Assembly (NCBI RefSeq): GCF_009660225.1 | Contig: NZ_CP045920.1 | Span: 2,740,079-2,804,078, forward strand | Direction of reading: 5' to 3' | Origin: Pseudactinotalea sp. HY158 | Lineage (GTDB): Bacteria; Actinomycetota; Actinomycetes; Actinomycetales; Beutenbergiaceae | DNA length: 64,000 nucleotides | Part shown: positions 57,494 through 64,000 of the stretch, one piece after another | How the letters are laid out: each line of letters opens with the position of its first letter | Position numbering within the stretch: the stretch's first letter is position 1 | Made by a program: the position numbers and the translations under genes | Notes under the pieces: model-generated | What the model saw: the letters and a program-made list of their open reading frames with translations, nothing else | Databases searched by the model: none | Told to the model about the DNA's origin: nothing

Positions 57494-59629
57494 ATGTCGC
57501 CCCTTCTCGCTAGACCCCTTCGCATGGCGGGCGCCGCGCTGCTGCTCGCCGGCATCGTGCTGGCTCCCGCCGCACCGGCCACCTCGGCACCGCCCGACGA
57601 CGGCTGGTTCACGTCCTGGGCCCAATCCCAGCAGCGCCGGTCGGACAACACGTTCACCGAACAGACGTTCCGCATGATCACGCACCTGAGCCAGGGAGGA
57701 GACTCCCTCCGGGTACGCCTCCAGAACGAGTTCGGCGCCGGCCCGATCACGATCGACGCGGCGGGCGTGGCCCTGTCCACGGGCGAGGCCGGGACGGTCG
57801 AGGGCACGAGCCGTCCGCTCAGCTTCGACGGCTCCCCCGCGGTGACCATCCCGGCCGGCGGCGAGGCGTGGAGCGATCCCGTCGAGCTGCAGACCGACGC
57901 CCAGGACGACGTCGCGGTGAGCATGTATCTGCAGGAGCCCACCGTGCCGAGCCTGCACGACGCCCCCTACCGGAAGAACTACGTCTCGCCCCGCGGATCG
58001 GGGAATCAGGTGGCGGACACGACGGGCGATCCGTTCACCGAGGTGATGTCGTGGACCTACCTCGTCAGCGCAGTCGACGTGCACAATCCCGATCTGCTCG
58101 GCACGACCGTGGCCTACGGCAGCTCGGTCGTCGACGGCGAGGGGAGCCAGAACTGCGGCCCGGGCTGCACCGCGCTCGGCACGGATCGCCGCTGGACCGA
58201 CGAACTCGGCCGGCGCATCAACAGCGAATTGCCCGCCGACGCGCAGCTGGCGGTCGCGAACGCGGGGATCGGCGGCACCACGAGCTCTCCGGACTGCGCC
58301 GGGGGCGGGAACGACGGCGTCACCCGGCTCGACCGTGACGTGCTCGCGCTCCACGGGGTCACCGCGGTCCTTTTCTACTACGGAACGAACGACCTGGCCT
58401 ACGGCGCGTGCACCGACCGCGAGATCGTCGAGAGCTATGTCGACATCTTCGACCGCCTCCACGACGCGGGCATCGCCGTCTATGTCACCCCGATCACGCC
58501 CCGTCCGTCCTATTCCGCCGACCAGAACGCCTGGCGCGGCGAGGTGAACGAATTCGTGCGCGCCGGCGGGAACTGCAGCGGCACCTGTGACGGCGTGATC
58601 GACTTCGACGCCGTCCTCAAGGACCCGGTGCGCCCGAACTCGATCCTGCCGAGATACGACACGGGTGACGGCGTCCACGTGAACGTCGCCGGACAGCAGG
58701 CGCTCGCGAACTCGATTCCCCTGTCGCTGCTGGCCGCAACGGGCGGCGGGGAGAGCCCGGCGCCCGTCGACTACTCGGTCTACGACTTCGAGAACGGCTA
58801 CCAGGGGTGGCGCGCCGGGCAGGGCGTCGGGGCGCTGCTGTGGGCCCGCGCCGACGGCGACACGGGTGCGCACGCCCTTCAGGCGCGGTCGCGGCCCCTT
58901 CCCGCTCATCAGAAGCGCGCGCTCACCGTGACCCCACCGGTCCCCTTGGACCTGTCCCGCTCGAGTGAATTCATCGCGCACATGACGATGCGCGAAGGGC
59001 TCGGCGACGACGTGGGCTACGAGGCCTCGATCAAGCTCTGGTCGGCCGACGGCGACAGCCGCCTGCACGTCGTCCCCGTCGCCGCCGACGCTGCCGACGA
59101 CCGGAACGAGCTGCGGTTCGCCCTGCCCGATTGGCAGGGCCTGGGCGCCGTGACCCGGATCGAGATCGGCCTGCGCGCGCCGGCCTCGTCCGCGCCGTGG
59201 ACCTCCGTCTTCCAGATCGACGACGTCTCCTGGCCCGCGGACCAGGAGCCAGGGGAACCCACCGACCCGGGCACCGACGAGCCGACCGACCCAGGCACCG
59301 ACGAGCCGACCGACCCCGGAACAGGCGAGCCGACCGACCCCGGCACCACCGAACCCACCGACCCCGGAACAGGCGAGCCCACCGACCCCGGCACCACCGA
59401 ACCCACCGACCCCGGCACCGGCGAGCCCACCGACCCCGGCACCACCGAACCCACCGACCCCGGGACAGGCGAGCCCACGGACCCCGGCCGCACGGACGAC
59501 TCCGCGGCGGCGCTGCCCCGCACGGGATCGTCCGGGGCGCTGCCGTGGGCCGTGTGCGCCGGATCGGTCACCCTGATCGGGTTGATCCTCGCCGTGCGCC
59601 GGGGTCGGTACGCCCGATCGCTCAGGTGA
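57494..59629 (+). CDS. Wall-anchored SGNH/GDSL-family hydrolase with EPTDPGT repeats
   Basis: Encodes 711 residues from ATG 57494. A signal peptide (about 10-37, LLAGIVLAPAAPATSA) is followed by an N-terminal beta-domain and an SGNH hydrolase (about 200-420): VAYGSSVVDGEGSQ (block I Ser), NAGIGGTTSS (Gly), LFYYGTNDLAYG (Asn) and DGVHVNVAGQQAL (Asp and His). Residues 435-580 are a beta-sandwich, possibly sugar-binding. About ten EPTDPGT-type heptads then span the wall, ending in LPRTG, a hydrophobic segment and RRGRYARSL. Likely an acetyl- or acyl-esterase on glycans. The 3' end overlaps the CueP gene by eight bases. Confidence 0.88.
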   Translation: MSPLLARPLRMAGAALLLAGIVLAPAAPATSAPPDDGWFTSWAQSQQRRSDNTFTEQTFRMITHLSQGGDSLRVRLQNEFGAGPITIDAAGVALSTGEAGTVEGTSRPLSFDGSPAVTIPAGGEAWSDPVELQTDAQDDVAVSMYLQEPTVPSLHDAPYRKNYVSPRGSGNQVADTTGDPFTEVMSWTYLVSAVDVHNPDLLGTTVAYGSSVVDGEGSQNCGPGCTALGTDRRWTDELGRRINSELPADAQLAVANAGIGGTTSSPDCAGGGNDGVTRLDRDVLALHGVTAVLFYYGTNDLAYGACTDREIVESYVDIFDRLHDAGIAVYVTPITPRPSYSADQNAWRGEVNEFVRAGGNCSGTCDGVIDFDAVLKDPVRPNSILPRYDTGDGVHVNVAGQQALANSIPLSLLAATGGGESPAPVDYSVYDFENGYQGWRAGQGVGALLWARADGDTGAHALQARSRPLPAHQKRALTVTPPVPLDLSRSSEFIAHMTMREGLGDDVGYEASIKLWSADGDSRLHVVPVAADAADDRNELRFALPDWQGLGAVTRIEIGLRAPASSAPWTSVFQIDDVSWPADQEPGEPTDPGTDEPTDPGTDEPTDPGTGEPTDPGTTEPTDPGTGEPTDPGTTEPTDPGTGEPTDPGTTEPTDPGTGEPTDPGRTDDSAAALPRTGSSGALPWAVCAGSVTLIGLILAVRRGRYARSLR

Positions 59630-60275
59630 GGTGGACGGTGGTGAGGCAGGTCGGGTCGTCGGCGCCGGTGGCGAGCGGAACCGTGGCGGTGCGCTCCCCC
59701 TGCGTCACGGTCAGGGTTCCGGCGAGGTCGCGCGGGAGCCACAGCCCGAGGAAGCCGTTGTCGTTCGTGCTCGCGGTCTCGGCGAGCACGACGCTGCCGT
59801 CGTCCGCGAGCACCTGCACGTCGAACTCCTCCCCGGAGAGTTCCCCGAGGCAGGTGGTCAGGCTGTGGAAGTAGCACTCGTGGGTCTGGTCCACGAACGG
59901 CGCGATCGACACGTAGAACTCGTCGGCGGGCAGCGGCACGGCGGCCTCGCGGCCGTCGGCCCCGGTGACGAGCACGGCGTCGGATCGCACCGAGGCGATG
60001 AGCCCGGTGGGGCGTTCGGTGATCGGGGTCGCCTCGAGCCGGTCCACGAGCTCGCGTCCGTCGAGGCCGGCGAGGTCGTATTCGGCGAGGATCCCCTCGG
60101 CTGTCGCCGAGCCTGTGGACGACGCCTGCTCGCCTCCCCGCGCAGGTTCCGGCCGGTCATCGGTCGGGGTACACGCGGACAGCACCGTGAGCACGGCGAC
60201 GGTGAGAACGGTGGCGAGTGCGGCGGCGAGCGGGGAGCGCCGCCCGGGCGCGCCGGGGTGGGGTCGTGTCGTCAT
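59622..60275 (-). CDS. CueP-family copper-binding lipoprotein
   Basis: Encodes 217 residues from ATG 60275. A lipoprotein signal ends in VLTVLSACTPT. From EFYVSIAPFVDQTHECYFHS through LTTCLGELSGEEFDV and ASTNDNGFLGLWLPRDL to TGADDPTCLTTVHLT the protein follows Salmonella CueP closely, including the Cys-rich copper-binding residues (CYFHSLTTC and a third Cys near the C terminus). CueP holds copper outside the membrane and protects against copper toxicity. It is far from copB, and no CsoR palindrome was seen before it. Confidence 0.85.
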   Translation of the reverse strand: MTTRPHPGAPGRRSPLAAALATVLTVAVLTVLSACTPTDDRPEPARGGEQASSTGSATAEGILAEYDLAGLDGRELVDRLEATPITERPTGLIASVRSDAVLVTGADGREAAVPLPADEFYVSIAPFVDQTHECYFHSLTTCLGELSGEEFDVQVLADDGSVVLAETASTNDNGFLGLWLPRDLAGTLTVTQGERTATVPLATGADDPTCLTTVHLT

Positions 60276-60279
60276 GAGG

Positions 60280-60930
60280 TCATACTCTGGCAGGCCCGCC
60301 CGCGGACCCGCTGGGACGATGGTCATGCCCCAGGGCGCGGCCGATGTGCGGCGTGAGTGCGCGGAAGGCCTGGCCGCGGTGGGAGATGGCGTTCTTCTCC
60401 TCGGCGGGGATCTCGGCGGTGGTCACGTCGCGGCCGGTCGGCATGAGGATCGGGTCGTAGCCGAAGCCGCCGTCGCCCCGGGGCTCGGTGGTGAGCGTGC
60501 CCGCGAGGTAGCCGTGCTCGACGTGTTCGTGGCCGTCCGGGGTCACGAGGGCGGCGGCGCAGACGAACGCCGCCTGGCGGTGGCCGGGGGCGATGTCGGC
60601 GAGTTGGGCGAGCAGCAGTTCGAGGTTCGCGCGGTCGTCGCCGTGGCGGCCGGCCCAGCGGGCGGAGAAGATGCCGGGTGCGCCGCCAAGCACGTCGACG
60701 GCGAGGCCGGAGTCGTCCGCCACGGCCACGAGCCCGGTGGCGCGGGCGAGGGCGCGGGCCTTGATCAGGGCGTTCTCGGCGAACGTCACCCCGGTCTCCT
60801 TGACGTCGGGCGTTCCGAGCTCCGCCGCGGAGGTGATCTCGTCGGCCGCGAGCACGCCCGCGAGGATCGCCCGCAGCTCGGTCAGCTTGCCCGGATTGTG
60901 GGTTGCGAGCACGAGCCGGGCAGCGCTCAT
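60280..60930 (-). CDS. rdgB: XTP/dITP (non-canonical purine NTP) diphosphatase
   Basis: Encodes 216 residues from ATG 60930. [18 protein letters not shown] starts the Ham1/RdgB fold, [20 protein letters not shown] supplies the metal-binding Glu, [20 protein letters not shown] the catalytic Asp-Asp, [12 protein letters not shown] the lid, and [13 protein letters not shown] with [18 protein letters not shown] the base-recognition residues. It removes inosine and xanthosine triphosphates. The start overlaps the RNase PH stop by ATGA; this rph-rdgB order is standard in actinobacteria. Confidence 0.96.
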   Translation of the reverse strand: MSAARLVLATHNPGKLTELRAILAGVLAADEITSAAELGTPDVKETGVTFAENALIKARALARATGLVAVADDSGLAVDVLGGAPGIFSARWAGRHGDDRANLELLLAQLADIAPGHRQAAFVCAAALVTPDGHEHVEHGYLAGTLTTEPRGDGGFGYDPILMPTGRDVTTAEIPAEEKNAISHRGQAFRALTPHIGRALGHDHRPSGSAGGPARV

Positions 60931-61712
60931 GCGCCGGTCCCGGTCGGCGCGGCGGCGATCGGGGCGGGGGCGGTGCGGCCGGGCAGGTCGGCGGCGAGGG
61001 CCCGGTGCTGCAGCTCGGTCAGGCTCGCCGTGCCGGCGAGGGCGAGGTCGAGGAGGGAGTCGAGTTCGGCGCGGTGGAAGGGCACGCCCTCGGCGGTGCC
61101 CTGCACCTCGACGAAGGAGCCCGAGCCCGTGACCACGACGTTCATGTCGGTGTCGGCGCGGACGTCCTCGACGTAGGGCAGGTCGAGCATGGGGGTGCCG
61201 TCGATGATCCCGACCGACACGGCGGCCACGGAGTCGGTGAGCACGGTCGCGGAGGCGGCGATGTCGCCGGTCCGCTGGCCGTGGGCCACGGCGTCGGCCA
61301 GCGCCACGTAGGCACCGGTGATCGCGGCGGTGCGGGTGCCGCCGTCGGCCTGGAGCACGTCGCAGTCGAGCACGATCGTGTTCTCCCCGAGGGCGGCCAG
61401 GTCGATGATCGCGCGCAGGGAGCGGCCGATGAGCCGGGAGATCTCGTGGGTGCGGCCGCCGATCTTGCCCTTGACCGATTCCCGGGACGAGCGGGTGGTC
61501 GTGGCCCGGGGCAGCATGGCGTACTCGGCGGTGACCCAGCCGAGACCGGACCCCTTGCGCCAGCGCGGCACCTCGGCCGTGAACGAGGCGGTGCACAGCA
61601 CCCGGGTGCCGCCGAATTGCACGAGCACCGAGCCCTCGGCGTGGTCGGACCACCCCCGCTGGAACGTCACGGATCGCAGTTCATCGGGGCGGCGCCCATC
61701 GGCGCGGGTCAT
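60927..61712 (-). CDS. rph: Ribonuclease PH
   Basis: Encodes 261 residues from [20 protein letters not shown]; an alternative ATG is nine bases earlier. [38 protein letters not shown], and [20 protein letters not shown] with the phosphate-binding Arg-Thr-His-Glu are family blocks, followed by [20 protein letters not shown] with the catalytic Asp. The enzyme trims tRNA 3' ends using phosphate. It is longer by about 20 Ala/Pro-rich residues at the C terminus, which carry no motif. Co-transcribed with rdgB. Confidence 0.96.
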   Translation of the reverse strand: MTRADGRRPDELRSVTFQRGWSDHAEGSVLVQFGGTRVLCTASFTAEVPRWRKGSGLGWVTAEYAMLPRATTTRSSRESVKGKIGGRTHEISRLIGRSLRAIIDLAALGENTIVLDCDVLQADGGTRTAAITGAYVALADAVAHGQRTGDIAASATVLTDSVAAVSVGIIDGTPMLDLPYVEDVRADTDMNVVVTGSGSFVEVQGTAEGVPFHRAELDSLLDLALAGTASLTELQHRALAADLPGRTAPAPIAAAPTGTGA

Positions 61713-61811
61713 CGAACTCATGGATTCGAGCCTACTGGGTTCCGCTCTCCACCCCGACTCGGGCCGGCCGTGCCGGGCCGTCTCCCCCGCCACCCGGCGG
61801 AGCGGCACGCA

Positions 61812-62696
61812 CTATCCGCGCGGTTCCCGCCACCGGGCGGCCGGGACGCCCCGCGTCAGCGCGGTGCCCTTCTTCAGCCGCACCCGCACCCCGTTGTTCG
61901 CCAGCCACTCGAGGGCCAAGGCCGCAGCCGCCTCCAACGACTCGGGCCTCGCGTCGAGTTGGCGCTGCGCCTCCCGCTCCCACCAGGCGTCGAGTGCGAC
62001 ATAGATCTCCTCGGCATCGGTCCGGCGCGTGAGTCCCGCCAACGGGTCGTGATGCTCCAAGAGCAGGCCGGCGGCGTCGGAGGCCCGGCCCCGCCGCCAC
62101 AGCAGGATCGCCCAGACGCCCGCGCCGCACATCATGAGCGAGCCGGCGATCACCCGCGTCCACCCCTCCGGATCGCGAATATCGTCCAATGCGAAGACGG
62201 CCTGATAGATCGGGAACCCGACCAGGATGGATCCGGGCACGAGGTAGCCGGCCGCCTCCCAGCCGCCGTGATAGATCCTTCCGCGGGCACGCAACGGCTC
62301 GAGCCATGCCAGCAGCGCGATCGAGATCAGCGCCAACATGCCGGCCGGAATCATCCACTCCTCGGCCGAGAACAACGGGGCGCTTCGGCGCGTGATCGTG
62401 CCCTGGTTGAGAAGCGGCACGATTCCGGCGGCCCCGAGCAGGAATCCCACGAACGTCAGCGTCAATGCTCCGCGCGGCACGGGTCGGATCGGTTCGATCG
62501 AGGGATCGCGACGCCGGTTCGCCTCATCGACCGCCGCGACCCGTGCGCGTTCTCGATCCCGGTACGCGGTGCTCGAGAGCGCCACGAGTGCGAGCCGCCG
62601 CGCGTCCCCGACCTCGGCGTCGCGGGAATGACCCTGCATCCACTCCTGGATGAGAATCATGAGGCGGAAGCGTGTCCGCGCGGGAATCCGCCGCAT
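61812..62696 (-). CDS. Membrane protein of unknown function
   Basis: Encodes 294 residues. A charged N-terminal third (residues 1-75, helical) precedes four membrane segments between about 75 and 205 (ALTLTFVGFLLGAAGIVPLL, MIPAGMLALISIALLAWLEP, AAGYLVPGSILVGFPIYQAV, and GSLMMCGAGVWAILLWRRG). The C-terminal region is soluble, with AEEIYVALDAWWEREAQRQL. I do not recognise the family. It is separated by 100 bases from rph and preceded by the inverted repeat behind ppc. Confidence 0.65.
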   Translation of the reverse strand: MRRIPARTRFRLMILIQEWMQGHSRDAEVGDARRLALVALSSTAYRDRERARVAAVDEANRRRDPSIEPIRPVPRGALTLTFVGFLLGAAGIVPLLNQGTITRRSAPLFSAEEWMIPAGMLALISIALLAWLEPLRARGRIYHGGWEAAGYLVPGSILVGFPIYQAVFALDDIRDPEGWTRVIAGSLMMCGAGVWAILLWRRGRASDAAGLLLEHHDPLAGLTRRTDAEEIYVALDAWWEREAQRQLDARPESLEAAAALALEWLANNGVRVRLKKGTALTRGVPAARWREPRG

Positions 62697-62753
62697 GGGC
62701 TCCTCCTATCCGACGTGATCGACGCTGCCGGCGCATCCGCTCCTATACAGCCC

Positions 62754-62859
62754 AGCGGGGAGGATCGACCACCTCACGAGTGGCCGACCGCCCCCACACC
62801 GGGCCGCACAGCCGAGCGGGGAGGATCGTCCACGCACCGGGTGGTCGATCCTCCCCGCT
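62754..62859 (-). terminator. ppc terminator with a duplicated left arm
   Basis: GTGGTCGATCCTCCCCGCT (62841-62859) can pair with 62815-62833 (one mismatch, seven-base loop) to form a strong hairpin 18 bases after the ppc stop. A second copy of the partner arm, AGCGGGGAGGATCGACCACC (62754-62773), pairs perfectly with 62840-62859 over 20 bases. The two foldings exclude each other. Confidence 0.75.
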
Positions 62860-62876
62860 GGCAGGGGCGATGCGCA

Positions 62877-64000
62877 CTACCCGGTGTTCTGCACCCCGGC
62901 GGCCACGCCGTTGACGGAGATGAGCATGAGTCGGCGGTTCTGCTTATCGGCGCTCTCGTCGGAGCCGTCGGTCGAGCGCAGCCCGCGCAGTGCGCGCAGC
63001 TGGATGAGGCTCAGGGCGTCGACGTAGGGGCTGCGCAGCTGCACCGCCCGGCCGAGCACCCGGTGCCCGGCCAGCAGCCGCTCCTGGCCGGTGATCTGCA
63101 CGATCCAGTCCCGGGTGAGGGCCATCTCCTCGAGCACCATCGTGGCCAGGTCCTCCCGGTCACCGAGGGCGAGATAGCGCTTGGCGATCCGGGTGTCGGT
63201 CTTGGCCAGCGACATCTCGACGTTGTCGATCATCGTGGCGAACAGCGGCCACTCGGCATAGGCCCGCTGGAGCTCCGCCAGGTCGCCGACGCCCGCGAGC
63301 GCGGCGCCCAGCCCGAACCAGCCCGTCAGGTTGATGCGCGCCTGGGTCCAGGCGAACACCCACGGGATCGCCCGCAGGTCCTCGAGGGATTCCACGCTCA
63401 GCCCGCGACGGGCCGGGCGGGAGCCGATCGGCAGCCACCCCACCTCCTCCTGCGGGGTCACGGTGGCGAACCACGGCGCGAAGCCCTCGGAGTGCACGAG
63501 ATCGTAGAACCGCGCCCGGGAGATCTCGTCGAGGCGACCGGCCAGGCCCGCGAAGGTGTGGGCGGCGTCGTCGTTGCGCTGGGAGATCGCCTCGGTGCCC
63601 TGCATGAGGGTGGCCGCGGCGACCTGCTCGATGTGCCGGGTGGCGATGACCGGGTCGCCGTAGCGGGCGGAGATGACCTCCCCCTGCTCCGTCAGCTTGA
63701 ACCGGCCGTCGACCGAGCCCGGTGGCTGCGCGAGCACGGCCCGGTTCGCGGGGCCGCCCCCACGCCCCAGCGCCCCGCCGCGGCCGTGGAACAGGGTGAG
63801 CTCGATGTCGTTGCGCCGCGCCCAGGCGGCGATCTTCTCCTGCGCCTCGTACAGGGCGAGGGTCGCCGAGACCGGCCCCACGTCCTTGGAGGAGTCGGAG
63901 TAGCCGAGCATCACCTCGACCCGCCGGCCCGTCGCCTCGAGCCGGGCACGGTAGGGCTCGAGGGCGAGCATGTCGTCGAGCACGCCCGGGGCCGCGTGCA
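62877..64000 (-). CDS. ppc: Phosphoenolpyruvate carboxylase, C-terminal part (5' end outside the window)
   Basis: The last 373 residues are present. VMLGYSDSSKDVGPVSATLA, then LTLFHGRGGALGRGGGPANR with the catalytic Arg-Gly-Gly loop, KLTEQGEVISARYGDPVIAT, and IGSRPARRGLSVESLEDLRA, are PEPC signatures. The extreme C terminus is QNTG, which enters the active site in all PEPCs. The enzyme forms oxaloacetate from PEP and bicarbonate to refill the TCA cycle. The N-terminal half with the first catalytic His is outside the window. A strong hairpin follows the stop. Confidence 0.96.
   Translation of the reverse strand, partial: HAAPGVLDDMLALEPYRARLEATGRRVEVMLGYSDSSKDVGPVSATLALYEAQEKIAAWARRNDIELTLFHGRGGALGRGGGPANRAVLAQPPGSVDGRFKLTEQGEVISARYGDPVIATRHIEQVAAATLMQGTEAISQRNDDAAHTFAGLAGRLDEISRARFYDLVHSEGFAPWFATVTPQEEVGWLPIGSRPARRGLSVESLEDLRAIPWVFAWTQARINLTGWFGLGAALAGVGDLAELQRAYAEWPLFATMIDNVEMSLAKTDTRIAKRYLALGDREDLATMVLEEMALTRDWIVQITGQERLLAGHRVLGRAVQLRSPYVDALSLIQLRALRGLRSTDGSDESADKQNRRLMLISVNGVAAGVQNTG

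Noticed and set aside
59266-59490. CRISPR-like array
   Set aside because: The repeats are coding heptads without unique spacers, in frame with an anchored hydrolase.
62754-62859. CRISPR or origin iterons
   Set aside because: Only three arms exist, two direct and one inverted, and they fit a terminator with one duplicated arm.

Overview
The window is about 72% GC (judged by eye) and has the features of a high-GC Gram-positive actinobacterium, probably a Micrococcales-type organism. These features are a cell wall with LPXTG-anchored enzymes, lipoproteins with lipoboxes, ClpP duplication with a PopR/ClgR-like regulator, a CsoR-type copper operator, a PHO-type box and CCA-encoding tRNAs. The taxonomic placement is inference from gene content and composition. 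The window is mostly ordinary chromosome with three visible intrusions: a three-gene DDE transposon (8905-12227), a lower-GC MFS/TetR islet next to tRNA-Leu (about 37.9-40.2 kb), and a lower-GC cargo gene between two inverted miniature elements (45821-48013).

Layout. 1-5.2 kb: the end of a LacI regulator, a PAP2 phosphatase, a ribokinase-methyltransferase fusion, mgtE behind a long leader, and oligoribonuclease. 5.3-13.8 kb: tRNA-His, a broken HTH/PIN toxin-antitoxin pair, an SQR-like flavoprotein, and a CocE/NonD hydrolase gene split by the transposon and also missing its middle, then its divergent TetR regulator. 13.8-15.7 kb: a tightly packed ogt-sigma-ogt alkylation operon. 16.5-21 kb: an M50 peptidase, then a LysR/beta-lactamase-like pair divergent from a MecA-like penicillin-binding lipoprotein. 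21-23.8 kb: a Fsr-like MFS pump, two ClpP-like genes (one truncated at the N terminus, one without its catalytic serine) and a PopR-like regulator ending in Leu-Ala-Ala.

23.8-32.3 kb: a CopB-type ATPase under a perfect CsoR-like palindrome, a sortase-anchored alkaline phosphatase behind PHO-like repeats, a macrodomain protein and a large sortase-anchored glycosidase. 32.4-37.8 kb: housekeeping genes (class V aminotransferase, EamA exporter, trpF, tRNA-Lys, small alarmone synthetase, ATP-grasp protein, Bcp peroxiredoxin, tRNA-Leu). 37.9-45.6 kb: the MFS/TetR islet, a DesK/DesR-like two-component pair, a small membrane protein, a fatty acid desaturase and a type B carboxylesterase.

45.8-64 kb: the inverted-repeat element, a 1984-residue GH92 mannosidase and an SGNH hydrolase that share a TGACA-N4-TGTCA operator, a sugar dehydrogenase lipoprotein, Nudix and DUF3054 proteins, MgtC, CueP, rdgB-rph, and the 3' part of phosphoenolpyruvate carboxylase.

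Several groups of genes appear to act together. They include surface glycan and phosphate scavenging by four anchored enzymes, copper handling (CopB and CueP), magnesium (MgtE and MgtC), beta-lactam/cell-wall response (LysR, beta-lactamase fold, PBP), alkylation repair (ogt-sigma-ogt), and an alternative Clp module.
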